Positions 45,059-54,379 of a DNA stretch of 64,000 bases are shown here, in pieces. Position numbers and translations under genes: made by a program. The notes beneath the pieces were generated by a model. The model was not told where the DNA came from. It made no database searches and saw only the letters and a program-made list of their open reading frames with translations. The DNA comes from Clostridiales bacterium (lineage in GTDB: Bacteria; Bacillota; Clostridia; Lachnospirales; Lachnospiraceae). Every line of letters begins with the position of its first letter. The first letter of the stretch is position 1. The stretch lies in the NCBI GenBank assembly GCA_018376135.1, contig JAHABX010000008.1, positions 55,720 to 119,719 on the forward strand, given 5' to 3'.

Positions 45059-46495
45059 ATGAGTAATACAGCACAGAACTTGGCAAGTAGCAGAATTGCA
45101 GCTTTACTTGACGAGAACAGTTTTGTTGAAATCGGCGCAGCAGTGACTGCCCGCGCGACAGATTTCAACATGAACAACACAGACACACCATCCGACGGTG
45201 TCATTACCGGATATGGTGTTATCAATGGCAGTCTTGTGTATGTATACAGCCAGGATGCTTCCGTATTAGGCGGCTCCATGGGTGAGATGCATGCGAAGAA
45301 GATTGTAAGAATTTATGATATGGCAATGAAGATGGGAGCTCCGGTCATCGGTTTGGTTGACTGTGCAGGTCTCAGACTTCAGGAGGCTTCTGATGCACTG
45401 AATGCATTTGGAGAATTATATCTGAAGCAGGCAATGGCATCCGGTGTTGTTCCGCAGATCACAGCAGTATTTGGAAACTGCGGCGGCGGTATGGCAGTTG
45501 CATCCGCAATGTCTGATTTTACTTTCATGGAAAGCAAAAAAGCAAAATTATTCGTCAATTCCCCGAATGCACTGGAAGGAAATGAAGTGTCCAAGTGTGA
45601 CACCGCGTCTGCCGCTTTCCAGAGCGAAGAAGCAGGTATTGTTGACGTAGTTGCCGAGGAGGCAGAGCTGATCGCACAGATCCGTGAGCTTGTATCCCTG
45701 CTTCCGGCTAACAACGAAGATGATATGTCCTATATGGATTGCGATGATGACCTGAACAGAGTATGTGCAGACCTTGAGGCTTCTGCAGCAGATCCGGCTA
45801 TCGCACTTTCCATGATCTCCGACTCCGGAATCTTCTTTGAGACCAAGGCTGCTTATGCAAAGGATATGGTGACCGGCTTCATCAAACTGAACGGAACTAC
45901 CGTTGGTGCAGTAGCAAACAGAACTGCTCTGTATGATGAGGAAGGCAATAAGGCAGAAGAGTTCAAGGCAGAGTTATCTGCAAGAGGCTGTGAAAAGGCA
46001 GCAAGATTTGTTGCATTCTGTGATGCATTTGAGATCCCGGTGCTTACCCTGACCAATGCGGCAGGCTTCAAGGCAACCAAGTGCTCTGAGAAGAAGATGG
46101 CAAAGGCAGCGGCAGCTCTTACATACGCATTTGCAAATGCATCCGTGCCGAAGGTAAATGTAGTGACCGGAAAAGCATACGGAAGCGCATATGTGACCAT
46201 GAACAGCAAGGGACTGGGCGCAGATTTCGTATACGCATGGCCGAAGGCAGAAGTAGGCATGATGGATGCCAAGCTGGCAGCCAAGATCATGTATGCAGAT
46301 GCAGACGCAAAGGAATTAAAGGAAAAAGCAGTTGCATATGCTGAATTACAGAATAACGTGGCTTCCGCAGCGAAGAGAGGCTATGTAGACACTGTTATTG
46401 ATGCACAGGATACCAGAAAATATGTGATCGGTGCATTTGAGATGTTATTTACCAAGAGAGAAGACCGTCCAAGTAAGAAACATGGTACTGTTTAG
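45059..46495 (+). CDS. Biotin-dependent carboxyltransferase subunit (MmdA/12S type)
   Basis: 478 residues. Crotonase-like carboxyltransferase halves: TPSDGVITGYGVINGSLVYVYSQDASVLGGSMGEMHAKKI with VDCAGLRLQEA, and a second half with LTNAAGFKATKCSEKKMAKAAAALTYAFA and GKAYGSAYVTMNSKGLGADFVYAWP. Related to the acyl-CoA carboxyltransferase of methylmalonyl-CoA or glutaconyl-CoA decarboxylase, about 40 residues shorter than usual. It would move CO2 from an acyl-CoA to biotin on the carrier encoded by gene three of the operon. The exact acyl-CoA is not determinable. Confidence 0.85.
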   Translation: MSNTAQNLASSRIAALLDENSFVEIGAAVTARATDFNMNNTDTPSDGVITGYGVINGSLVYVYSQDASVLGGSMGEMHAKKIVRIYDMAMKMGAPVIGLVDCAGLRLQEASDALNAFGELYLKQAMASGVVPQITAVFGNCGGGMAVASAMSDFTFMESKKAKLFVNSPNALEGNEVSKCDTASAAFQSEEAGIVDVVAEEAELIAQIRELVSLLPANNEDDMSYMDCDDDLNRVCADLEASAADPAIALSMISDSGIFFETKAAYAKDMVTGFIKLNGTTVGAVANRTALYDEEGNKAEEFKAELSARGCEKAARFVAFCDAFEIPVLTLTNAAGFKATKCSEKKMAKAAAALTYAFANASVPKVNVVTGKAYGSAYVTMNSKGLGADFVYAWPKAEVGMMDAKLAAKIMYADADAKELKEKAVAYAELQNNVASAAKRGYVDTVIDAQDTRKYVIGAFEMLFTKREDRPSKKHGTV

Positions 46496-46510
46496 AGCGA
46501 GGTGAATAAT

Positions 46511-47320
46511 ATGAAACAGAATTTAAGAAAAGTTCTTGCAGTATCCGTACTGACTGCATCTGTTCTTGGACTGACCGCCTGCGGAAATACGGCAGCTGCG
46601 GAGCCGGAGGTGACCTACGATGAAGCATATCTTCATTCTGTAGCAGATTTCCTCATCCAGAACTGGGCTGGTATGCCGATGGAGGATATTGCAAATTATG
46701 CGGTTATGGATGCAGAGGATGCAGAAACCATGATCGGTTCCTATGGTCTTCCATTTACCGCTGATGCATTTACGACCGCTTTCGCAGGCTATGAAGGTTC
46801 TGCAGAGGAGCTGGGCGCATATGTTTCTACGGACAGCTATGATACCCCGATCGTGAAAGGCGATGAGATCACTCTGAACGTGAACCTGACCTATGAGCAG
46901 CGTCCGGCACAGTTATCCATCGTGTTCAATAAGAAGAGCGTGGCTGAGTCCGTTGCCCTGAATCCGGAATACACCATGGGTGAGATCCTGGAGAAGGCCG
47001 GCATGAATACCATTCTTGGTATGGGAACTGTATTTGCCGTTCTGATCTTTATCAGTCTGGTCATCTACTGCTTCAACTTCATTCCGAACATTCAGGCAAT
47101 GTTCAGCAAGAAGAAAAAAGAAGAAGCGCCGGCAGCAGCACCTGCAAAAGCAGCACCTGCAGCACCGGCAGCAGCACCTGCAGCAGAGGAACTGGCAGAC
47201 GACGGAGAGCTGGTAGCAGCGATCACCGCAGCCATCTGCGCATACAGTGGAACCTCTTCCGACGGTTTTGTCGTTCGTTCCATCAGACGTGCAGATTCCG
47301 CAACCTGGAAAAGAGCATAA
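46511..47320 (+). CDS. OadG-family lipoprotein with extracellular domain
   Basis: 269 residues. Lipoprotein signal with SVLGLTACGN (Cys about 23), an extracellular domain of about 130 residues (EAYLHSVADFLIQNW...; DUF3887-like), one membrane helix (about 174-194, ILGMGTVFAVLIFISLVIYCF) and a cytosolic Ala/Pro-rich linker ending in the OadG tail VVRSIRRADSATWK. OadG assembles the membrane Na+ pump with its carboxyltransferase. ATG 46511 has GAGGTGA 7 bases upstream. Its linker DNA contains a 37-bp exact copy of part of the next gene. Confidence 0.82.
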   Translation: MKQNLRKVLAVSVLTASVLGLTACGNTAAAEPEVTYDEAYLHSVADFLIQNWAGMPMEDIANYAVMDAEDAETMIGSYGLPFTADAFTTAFAGYEGSAEELGAYVSTDSYDTPIVKGDEITLNVNLTYEQRPAQLSIVFNKKSVAESVALNPEYTMGEILEKAGMNTILGMGTVFAVLIFISLVIYCFNFIPNIQAMFSKKKKEEAPAAAPAKAAPAAPAAAPAAEELADDGELVAAITAAICAYSGTSSDGFVVRSIRRADSATWKRA

Positions 47321-47489
47321 TCAATTAGGAGGAATATTGAGATGAAAAATTATACCATTACTGTAAATGGAACCGTATATGATGTAACTGTAGAAGAAGG
47401 CGGCGCAGGAAGCGCACCGGTTCGCGCAGCAGCACCTAAGGCTGCTCCGAAGGCAGCACCTGCAGCACCGGCAGCAGCACCTGCAGCAG
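47150..47489 (+). repeat. 37-bp direct repeat pair in Ala/Pro linkers
   Basis: An identical 37-base sequence lies at 47150-47186 (in the OadG gene) and 47453-47489 (in the biotin carrier gene). The distance, 303 bases, is a multiple of three and both genes use the same frame. Confidence 0.85.
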
Positions 47490-47713
47490 GCGCAGCAGGA
47501 TCTATCGAAGTAACCGCTTCTGTACCGGGTAAAGTATTCAAGGTAGAGGCAAGTGTTGGACAGGCTGTGAAGGCTGGTGATCCGATCGTTATTCTGGAAG
47601 CAATGAAGATGGAGATCCCGGTTGTTGCTCCGGAAGATGGTACGGTAGCAAGCATCGATGTAACCGTTGGCGGCGCTGTTGAATCCGGTGATGTATTAGC
47701 TACTCTGAACTAA
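47342..47713 (+). CDS. Biotin carboxyl carrier protein (MmdC/1.3S type)
   Basis: 123 residues. A short N-terminal beta segment, an Ala/Pro-rich linker (about 23-52) and a biotinyl domain with the modified lysine in LEAMKMEIP (about residue 88), followed by PEDGTVASIDVTVGGAVESGD. It shuttles carboxybiotin between the carboxyltransferase and the OadB pump. AGGAGG lies 9 bases upstream of ATG 47342. Confidence 0.93.
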   Translation: MKNYTITVNGTVYDVTVEEGGAGSAPVRAAAPKAAPKAAPAAPAAAPAAGAAGSIEVTASVPGKVFKVEASVGQAVKAGDPIVILEAMKMEIPVVAPEDGTVASIDVTVGGAVESGDVLATLN

Positions 47714-47758
47714 TCGGCACGTAGACTTGTACACGAATAAATCATTGGAGGTTACAAC

Positions 47759-48910
47759 ATGAGTTATATTGCTGATACATTGGAAAATCTCCTGCATCAG
47801 ACTGCGTTTTTCGGCCTGACGGGCGGAAACTATGTCATGATCGCAGTTGCGTGTGTTTTCCTTTATCTGGCTATCGCAAAAGAATATGAACCTCTTCTTC
47901 TGGTTCCGATTTCTTTTGGTATGCTTTTGGTTAATATCTACCCGGATATTATGCTTTCTATTGAAGATTCTTCGAACGGTGTAGGCGGACTTCTTCATTA
48001 TTTCTACTTACTGGATGAGTGGGCGATCCTTCCATCTCTGATCTTCATGGGCGTTGGTGCAATGACGGACTTTGGTCCTCTGATTGCAAATCCGAAGAGC
48101 TTCCTGCTGGGTGCAGCAGCACAGTTTGGTATCTTCGCCGCTTATCTTGGCGCTATGGCGCTTGGCTTCAGTGATAAGGCAGCAGCAGCTATCTCCATTA
48201 TCGGTGGTGCTGATGGTCCTACTTCCATTTTCCTGGCAGGTAAGTTACAGCAGACTGCCATCATGGGACCGATTGCTGTAGCAGCATATTCTTATATGTC
48301 TCTTGTTCCGATCATTCAGCCGCCGATCATGAAGCTGCTGACCACGGAAAAAGAGAGAAAGATCAAGATGGAGCAGCTTCGTCCGGTTTCCAAGCTGGAG
48401 AAGATCCTGTTCCCGATCATCGTTACGATTATCGTATCCATGATTCTTCCTACCACAGCTCCATTGGTTGGTATGCTGATGTTAGGTAACCTGTTCAGAG
48501 AGAGCGGTGTTGTGCGTCAGCTTACAGAGACCGCATCCAATGCACTGATGTATATCGTTGTTATCCTGCTTGGTACCTCTGTAGGTGCAACCACAAGTGC
48601 GGAAGCATTCCTGAACATGGATACCATCAAGATCGTAGTATTAGGTCTGGTTGCATTCGCATTCGGTACTGCAGCAGGTGTTCTGTTCGGTAAACTGATG
48701 TGCAAGGTGACCGGAGGAAAAGTAAACCCGCTGATTGGTTCCGCAGGTGTATCTGCCGTGCCGATGGCAGCGCGTGTATCTCAGAAAGTTGGAGCTGAGG
48801 CAGATCCGACCAACTTCCTTCTGATGCATGCAATGGGTCCGAACGTAGCAGGCGTTATCGGTACTGCAGTAGCAGCCGGTACCTTCATGGCTATCTTCGG
48901 TGTAATGTAA
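47759..48910 (+). CDS. oadB: Na+-transporting carboxylic acid decarboxylase, beta subunit
   Basis: 383 residues with about ten membrane helices. Conserved: IIGGADGPTSIFLAGKL (ion/carboxybiotin site), GAAAQFGIFAAYLGAMALGFS, PLIGSAGVSAVPMAARVSQKVG and the closing LMHAMGPNVAGVIGTAVAAG. It decarboxylates carboxybiotin and pumps Na+ out of the cell. The name oadB is by homology; identical pumps serve methylmalonyl-CoA and glutaconyl-CoA decarboxylases. GGAGG lies 9 bases before the ATG. Confidence 0.95.
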   Translation: MSYIADTLENLLHQTAFFGLTGGNYVMIAVACVFLYLAIAKEYEPLLLVPISFGMLLVNIYPDIMLSIEDSSNGVGGLLHYFYLLDEWAILPSLIFMGVGAMTDFGPLIANPKSFLLGAAAQFGIFAAYLGAMALGFSDKAAAAISIIGGADGPTSIFLAGKLQQTAIMGPIAVAAYSYMSLVPIIQPPIMKLLTTEKERKIKMEQLRPVSKLEKILFPIIVTIIVSMILPTTAPLVGMLMLGNLFRESGVVRQLTETASNALMYIVVILLGTSVGATTSAEAFLNMDTIKIVVLGLVAFAFGTAAGVLFGKLMCKVTGGKVNPLIGSAGVSAVPMAARVSQKVGAEADPTNFLLMHAMGPNVAGVIGTAVAAGTFMAIFGVM

Positions 48911-48955
48911 CGACAGACTGAAGATCTGGAGTTAAAAAATTAGGAGGAATAGAAA

Positions 48956-50368
48956 ATGACTGAAATCGCTAAAAAGCCGATTAAAATTACAGAAACAATT
49001 CTGCGTGATGCGCATCAGTCTCTGATCGCTACCCGTATGAGTACAGAGCAGATGCTTCCAATCGTTGAAAAGCTGGATCAGGTTGGCTATCATTCCCTGG
49101 AGTGCTGGGGAGGAGCTACCTTCGATGCCTCCCTTCGTTTCCTGAAAGAGGATCCGTGGGACAGACTGAGAAAGATCAGAGCAAAAGCAAAAAATACAAA
49201 ATTACAGATGTTATTCCGCGGACAGAATATTCTTGGATATCGTCCGTACGGTGATGACGTGGTTGAATACTTCGTTCAGAAGTCTATCGCGAATGGTATT
49301 GATATCATCCGTATTTTCGACTGCCTGAATGATCTTCGCAACCTTGAGACTGCAGTAAAGGCCTCCAACAAGGAAGGCGGACATGCACAGATCGCTCTTT
49401 CCTATACGCTGGGCGATGCATATACGCTGGATTACTGGACCGGTATTGCAAAAGAGATCGAGGATATGGGTGCAGATTCCATCTGTATCAAGGACATGGC
49501 TGGTCTTCTTCTTCCGTACAAGGCAACCGAGCTGGTAACTGCTCTGAAAGAGACTGTTAAGATCCCGATCCAGCTTCATACACACTATACCTCCGGTGTT
49601 GCTTCCATGACCTACATGAAAGCAGTAGAGGCAGGTGTAGACGTAATCGACTGTGCGATGTCTCCGTTTGCACTGGGAACCTCCCAGCCTGCAACTGAGG
49701 TTATGGTAGAGACCTTTAAGGGTACTGAGTACGATACCGGATTTGACCAGAAGCTCCTGGCTGAGATCGCTGATTACTTCAGACCGCTTCGTGACGAGGC
49801 TCTGGAGAGCGGACTGCTCAATCCGAAGAACCTTGGTGTTAATATCAAGACTCTTCTGTATCAGGTTCCGGGCGGTATGTTATCCAACCTTACCTCTCAG
49901 CTTGCTGAGCAGCATGCAGAGGATAAGTTTTATGATGTACTGGAAGAGGTTCCGCGTGTACGTAAGGATCTTGGAGAGTGCCCGCTGGTTACTCCTTCTT
50001 CCCAGATCGTTGGTACTCAGGCAGTATTCAATGTAATCATGGGTGAGCGTTATAAGATGGTTACCAAAGAGACCAAGGCAGTTCTGTCCGGTAAATATGG
50101 TAAGACTGTAAAACCGTTTGATCCGGAAGTACAGAAAAAATGTATCGGTGACGAGGAGATCATCACCTGCCGTCCGGCTGACCTGATCGGAAATGAGCTT
50201 GACCAGCTTGAGTCTGAGATGGCACAGTACAAAGAGCAGGATGAGGACGTATTATCCTATGCACTGTTCCCACAGGTTGCAACTGACTTCTTCAAGTACA
50301 GAGAAGCTCAGAAGACCAAAGTAGATGCAGCAGTTGCAGATACAGAAAACGGAGCATATCCGGTTTAA
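48956..50368 (+). CDS. oadA: Oxaloacetate decarboxylase alpha / 5S-type carboxyltransferase
   Basis: 470 residues. TIM-barrel carboxyltransferase: ETILRDAHQSLIATRM, GGATFDASLRFL, the catalytic Lys in SICIKDMAGLL, metal-binding QLHTHYTSG, then the helical PYC_OADA region (NIKTLLYQVPGGMLSNL). The C-terminal biotinyl domain of full OadA is missing, so it depends on the separate carrier. It would use oxaloacetate (or pyruvate in reverse). AGGAGG is 8 bases upstream. Confidence 0.93.
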   Translation: MTEIAKKPIKITETILRDAHQSLIATRMSTEQMLPIVEKLDQVGYHSLECWGGATFDASLRFLKEDPWDRLRKIRAKAKNTKLQMLFRGQNILGYRPYGDDVVEYFVQKSIANGIDIIRIFDCLNDLRNLETAVKASNKEGGHAQIALSYTLGDAYTLDYWTGIAKEIEDMGADSICIKDMAGLLLPYKATELVTALKETVKIPIQLHTHYTSGVASMTYMKAVEAGVDVIDCAMSPFALGTSQPATEVMVETFKGTEYDTGFDQKLLAEIADYFRPLRDEALESGLLNPKNLGVNIKTLLYQVPGGMLSNLTSQLAEQHAEDKFYDVLEEVPRVRKDLGECPLVTPSSQIVGTQAVFNVIMGERYKMVTKETKAVLSGKYGKTVKPFDPEVQKKCIGDEEIITCRPADLIGNELDQLESEMAQYKEQDEDVLSYALFPQVATDFFKYREAQKTKVDAAVADTENGAYPV

Positions 50369-50388
50369 TCTGTCTGATGTAAATGACA

Positions 50389-50422
50389 AAGGGCTATCAC
50401 GATTCGGTGGTAGCCCTTTTTT
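50389..50422 (+). terminator. Terminator after the decarboxylase operon
   Basis: AAGGGCTATCAC pairs with GTGGTAGCCCTT (12 bp, one G-U), loop GATTCG, followed by TTTT. Confidence 0.88.
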
Positions 50423-50438
50423 GGAAGGGGTAACAGGA

Positions 50439-51680
50439 ATGACAACACTTGCGATCATCGGCGGCGGCGCTGCCGGTATGATGGCTTCCGTCTTCGCTGC
50501 AAGGCGGGGACTGGGGGTCCATGTATATGAGAAGAATGAGAAGCTGGGCAAGAAGCTTTATATCACCGGAAAAGGAAGATGCAATCTGACCAATGCCTGT
50601 GATATGGAGGAACTGCTTGCCAGTGTAAAGAGCAATCCCAAGTTCCTGTACAGTGCATTTTATGGATTCACCAATCAGGATACAATGAATTTTTTTGAAC
50701 AGGAAGGGCTGCGGATCAAGACCGAGAGAGGGAATCGTGTATTTCCGGAGTCAGACCGGTCGGCAGATGTGCTGGATACTCTTCGCCGCGCCATGAAGCA
50801 GGCTGGTGTACAGGTTCATTTGCATACAGAAGTGAAGCGGCTCTCAGGAGAAAAGGGGCGTTTCTGTCTGGAACTGTCAGATGACCAAATGGTATGGACG
50901 GATGAGGTGTTCGTGGCAACCGGAGGTATCTCTTATGCAAGTACCGGATCCACCGGCGACGGTTACCGTATTGCCGAAGCGTTTGGACTGAAGGTGACAG
51001 ATACCTGTCCGTCGCTGGTTCCGTTCAATATCCGGGAAGAATTTGTAAAAGAATTGCAGGGACTTTCTCTGAAAAATATTTCCATCCGGATTTTAGACGG
51101 AAAAAAGGTATTATATGAAGAGTTCGGGGAGATGCTGTTCACACACTTTGGTATCAGCGGACCTTTGGTATTGACAGCGAGCAGCGTCTGCGGGAAGAAG
51201 GTGAGAGAGAAGGAGCTGAAGCTGATCCTGGATCTGAAGCCGGCACTGACTGCAGAGCAGCTGGATGCCAGAGTGCTGCGTGAATTTGAGGAAGCAAAGA
51301 ATAAGCAGTTCAAAAATGTGATCCCGGCTCTTTTTCCTGCAAAGCTGGTTCCGGTGATGCTGAAACTAAGCGGCGTTGCACCGGATAAGAAGGTCAATGA
51401 GATCACCAGAGAGGAGAGAGGACAGCTCCTTCGGTGTATTAAAGAACTGGAATTGACCATTACAGGGTTAAGAGGTTATAATGAAGCTATTATTACAAAA
51501 GGCGGTGTGTCTGTGAAGGAGATCCATCCGGCGACCATGGAATCCAAAAAGGTTCCGGGACTCTATTTTATCGGAGAGGTTCTGGATCTGGATGCGGTGA
51601 CCGGAGGGTTTAATCTTCAGATTGCCTGGTCGACGGCATGGGCAGCGGCCATGAGTGTGGGAGGACAAGATGAGTTATAG
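50439..51680 (+). CDS. HI0933/BaiN-like NAD(P)/FAD-dependent oxidoreductase
   Basis: 413 residues. N-terminal FAD-binding LAIIGGGAAGMMASVFAARRG, then the KLYITGKGRCNLTNAC block that marks the HI0933 family, VATGGISYASTGSTGDGYRIAE, LVPFN and C-terminal GEVLDLDAVTGGFNLQIAWSTAWAA. Family members are flavoproteins of mostly unknown substrate; one, BaiN, reduces bile-acid intermediates in gut clostridia, but the family is wide. ATG 50439 follows AAGGGG by 9 bases. It overlaps cmk by 11 bases. Confidence 0.88.
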   Translation: MTTLAIIGGGAAGMMASVFAARRGLGVHVYEKNEKLGKKLYITGKGRCNLTNACDMEELLASVKSNPKFLYSAFYGFTNQDTMNFFEQEGLRIKTERGNRVFPESDRSADVLDTLRRAMKQAGVQVHLHTEVKRLSGEKGRFCLELSDDQMVWTDEVFVATGGISYASTGSTGDGYRIAEAFGLKVTDTCPSLVPFNIREEFVKELQGLSLKNISIRILDGKKVLYEEFGEMLFTHFGISGPLVLTASSVCGKKVREKELKLILDLKPALTAEQLDARVLREFEEAKNKQFKNVIPALFPAKLVPVMLKLSGVAPDKKVNEITREERGQLLRCIKELELTITGLRGYNEAIITKGGVSVKEIHPATMESKKVPGLYFIGEVLDLDAVTGGFNLQIAWSTAWAAAMSVGGQDEL

Positions 51681-52326
51681 TGTGGCGATTGACGGACCGG
51701 CCGGTGCCGGAAAGAGTACGATTGCAAAAAGAGTGGCGAAGGAACTGGGATATATTTATGTGGATACCGGAGCCATGTACCGGGCGATGGGGCTGTATCT
51801 TCTGCATACCCAGGTAGACCGGCAGGATGCGGAAGCAATCGCAGAGGCGTGCCGCTATGCGGATATTACCATTGAGTACCGGGACGGAGAGCAGGTAGTC
51901 CTGCTGAACGGAGAGAATGTCAATGCATATCTGCGTACCGAGGAGGTGGGAGAGATGGCATCCGTGTCGTCGGCAGTACCGGCAGTGCGTCTAAAGCTGG
52001 TGGAGCTGCAGAGAGAGCTGGCACAAAAAGCAGATGTGATCATGGACGGCCGGGATATCGGAACCTATGTGCTTCCCAATGCGGATGTGAAGATCTATCT
52101 GACGGCAAGCAGCCACACCCGGGCAGAGCGCCGTTATCTGGAGCTTCAGGCGAAGGGAGAAGCCTGTGATCTTCATAAGATCGAACAGGATATTATCGAG
52201 CGTGACAGCAGGGATATGAACAGGGAGTTTGCCCCCCTTCGTCAGGCTGAGGATGCGCAGCTTGTGGATTCTTCCCATATGACCATCGATGAAGTGGTAG
52301 AAAGGATCATTTCTCTATGCAGATAA
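51670..52326 (+). CDS. cmk: Cytidylate kinase
   Basis: 218 residues. P-loop IDGPAGAGKSTIAKRVA, YVDTGAMYRA, DGRDIGTYVLPNADVKIYLTAS and the lid DSRDMNREFAPLRQAEDA are typical of bacterial CMP kinase, which makes CDP/dCDP. GGAGG lies 6 bases before ATG 51670. Its 3' end overlaps ispH by 10 bases, and the cmk-ispH-rpsA order is the usual clostridial cluster. Confidence 0.96.
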   Translation: MSYSVAIDGPAGAGKSTIAKRVAKELGYIYVDTGAMYRAMGLYLLHTQVDRQDAEAIAEACRYADITIEYRDGEQVVLLNGENVNAYLRTEEVGEMASVSSAVPAVRLKLVELQRELAQKADVIMDGRDIGTYVLPNADVKIYLTASSHTRAERRYLELQAKGEACDLHKIEQDIIERDSRDMNREFAPLRQAEDAQLVDSSHMTIDEVVERIISLCR

Positions 52327-53162
52327 AGACAGCGAAAAGTGCAGGCTTCTGTTTTGGTGTTCAGCGTGCGGTAGATACCGTATACGAACAGGTGGAAAAG
52401 GGTGTGCGTCCGATCTATACTTATGGACCTATCATACACAATGAGGTGGTAGTGCAGGACCTGGAGGAAAAGGGTGTGCAGGTGCTGAATGGCAGAAAGG
52501 ATCTGGAGGCGCTTACGGAAGGAACGGTTATCATCCGTTCCCATGGAGTCGGAAAGGATATCTATGACCTGATCCGGGAGAAAGGCTTACAGTGTGTGGA
52601 TGCAACCTGTCCCTTTGTCAAGAAGATCCACAGGATCGCAGAGAAGGAAAGTGCTGCCGGGAGACAGATCATTATTATCGGAAATGACAGGCATCCGGAG
52701 GTGGAAGGGATCAAGGGGTGGTGCCATACACCGGCATATGTGATCGAATCTGCAGAGCAGGCAGAGCAGTTTGAACTGGCGGAATCGGTTCCGGTATGTA
52801 TCGTTTCGCAGACGACATTTAACTACAATAAATTTAAAGATTTAGTTGAAATTCTGGACAAAAAGAGGTATGATAGACTTGTTGTAAATACAATTTGCAA
52901 TGCGACGGAAGAGCGGCAGACAGAAGCACGTCAGATTGCAGGAGAAGCAGACGCCATGATCGTGATTGGCGGTAGCCACAGTTCAAATACACAGAAGTTA
53001 TTTGAAATTTGTAGAAAAGAGTGTAAGAATACTTACTATATACAGACCGTTGATGACCTGAATTTAGAAGTATTACGATCTACTGGGCTTGTAGGTATTA
53101 CAGCAGGGGCTTCCACCCCAAAGAAAATTATTGAGGAGGTTCAAAAACGATGTCAGAATTAA
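52317..53162 (+). CDS. ispH: 4-hydroxy-3-methylbut-2-enyl diphosphate reductase
   Basis: 281 residues. Three Fe-S cysteines: SAGFCFGVQRAV (about 13), DATCPFVKKIH (about 97) and TICNATEERQ (about 192); substrate histidines in GPIIHNEVV and RSHGV. Last step of the non-mevalonate isoprenoid pathway, giving IPP and DMAPP. It overlaps cmk upstream and the S1 protein gene downstream by 13 bases. In several Clostridia ispH and the S1 protein are fused in one chain; here they are separate but overlapping. Confidence 0.96.
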   Translation: MQIKTAKSAGFCFGVQRAVDTVYEQVEKGVRPIYTYGPIIHNEVVVQDLEEKGVQVLNGRKDLEALTEGTVIIRSHGVGKDIYDLIREKGLQCVDATCPFVKKIHRIAEKESAAGRQIIIIGNDRHPEVEGIKGWCHTPAYVIESAEQAEQFELAESVPVCIVSQTTFNYNKFKDLVEILDKKRYDRLVVNTICNATEERQTEARQIAGEADAMIVIGGSHSSNTQKLFEICRKECKNTYYIQTVDDLNLEVLRSTGLVGITAGASTPKKIIEEVQKRCQN

Positions 53163-54229
53163 GTTTTGAACAAATGCTGGAAGATTCATTAAAAACTATC
53201 AGAACAGGAGAAGTCGTAGAGGGCACGGTCATTGATGTCAAAGAAGATGAGATCATCTTAAATATAGGTTACAAGTCCGACGGTATCGTATCCAGAAGCG
53301 AATACACAAATGTATCCAACGCTGACCTGACTACGATGGTATCCGTAGGCGACACCATGGAAGTAAAGGTCCTGAAGGTAAATGATGGTGAAGGCCAGGT
53401 ACAGCTCTCTTACAGAAGAGTTGCTGCTGAGAGAGGAAGCAAGAGATTAGAGGAAGCTTTTGAGAACAAGGAAGTGCTGACTGCAAAGGTTGCACAGGTT
53501 CTGGACGGCGGATTAAGCGTTGTTGTGGATGAGACCAGAATCTTCATTCCGGCAAGTCTTGTATCTGATACTTATGAGAAGAATCTTGGCAAGTATGCAG
53601 ATCAGGAGATCGAGTTCGTAATTACCGAGTTCAATCCGAAGAGAAGAAGAATCATCGGTGACAGAAGACAGCTTCTGGTTGCCAGAAAAGCAGAGCTGCA
53701 GAAGGAATTATTTGAGAGAATCCACGAAGGTGACGTAGTAGAAGGTATTGTAAAGAACGTTACTGATTTTGGTGCGTTCGTAGATCTGGGCGGAGCAGAT
53801 GGTCTGCTTCATATCTCTGAGATGTCCTGGGGACGTGTTGAGCATCCGAAGAAGATGTTCAAGGTTGGCGATACCCTGAATGTTCTGATCAAAGAGATCA
53901 AGGATACCAAGATTGCCCTGAGTCTTAAATTTGATGATGCGAATCCATGGCTTGCTGCAGATGAGAATTATGCAGTTGGCAACGTGGTAGAGGGTACGGT
54001 TGCGCGTATGACTGATTTCGGCGCATTCGTAGAGCTGGAGCCAGGCGTTGACGCACTGCTTCATGTTTCCCAGATTTCCAGAGAGCATGTGGAGAAGCCG
54101 TCTGACGTATTAAAGGTTGGACAGGTGATCACTGCAAGAGTGGTAGACTTCAACGGCGAAGAGAAGAAGATCAGTCTGAGCATGAAGGCTCTGGAAGCTC
54201 CGGCAGAGGAAGAGTACACAGAGGAATAA
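53150..54229 (+). CDS. rpsA: S1-domain RNA-binding protein (ribosomal protein S1-like)
   Basis: 359 residues with four S1 domains (about 18-88, 103-170, 190-260, 275-345), e.g. GDVVEGIVKNVTDFGAFVDLGGADGLLHISEMSW and GNVVEGTVARMTDFGAFVELEPGVDALLHVSQIS. Shorter than the six-domain S1 of proteobacteria but the usual length in Firmicutes. It aids mRNA binding to the 30S subunit. GAGGTTC and an overlap with ispH suggest coupling. The tail is acidic (EEEYTEE). Confidence 0.93.
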   Translation: MSELSFEQMLEDSLKTIRTGEVVEGTVIDVKEDEIILNIGYKSDGIVSRSEYTNVSNADLTTMVSVGDTMEVKVLKVNDGEGQVQLSYRRVAAERGSKRLEEAFENKEVLTAKVAQVLDGGLSVVVDETRIFIPASLVSDTYEKNLGKYADQEIEFVITEFNPKRRRIIGDRRQLLVARKAELQKELFERIHEGDVVEGIVKNVTDFGAFVDLGGADGLLHISEMSWGRVEHPKKMFKVGDTLNVLIKEIKDTKIALSLKFDDANPWLAADENYAVGNVVEGTVARMTDFGAFVELEPGVDALLHVSQISREHVEKPSDVLKVGQVITARVVDFNGEEKKISLSMKALEAPAEEEYTEE

Positions 54230-54252
54230 TTGAATTTCATATGGATTAACAG

Positions 54253-54287
54253 GAGGACATGCGAATTGGTTTCGTATGTCCTCTGTT
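54253..54287 (+). terminator. Hairpin after rpsA
   Basis: A 13-bp stem GAGGACATGCGAA/TTCGTATGTCCTC (one G-U) with loop TTGGT, followed only by TGTT, so termination may be partial. Confidence 0.6.
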
Positions 54288-54299
54288 AGTATAAAGGGA

Positions 54300-54359
54300 T
54301 TGTTCAATTTTTCACAAGTTGTAATACAGGTTGACAGGTTGAAGTCCCAAGGGTAAAAA
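54300..54359 (+). promoter_or_regulatory. Candidate promoters of the rnf operon
   Basis: Two possibilities: TTGTTC (54300) -16- TAATAC (54322), or TTGACA (54331) -17- TAAAAA (54354). The second has a perfect -35 but a poor -10. Confidence 0.4.
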
Positions 54360-54379
54360 AATAAGAAAGAGGGATTCTT

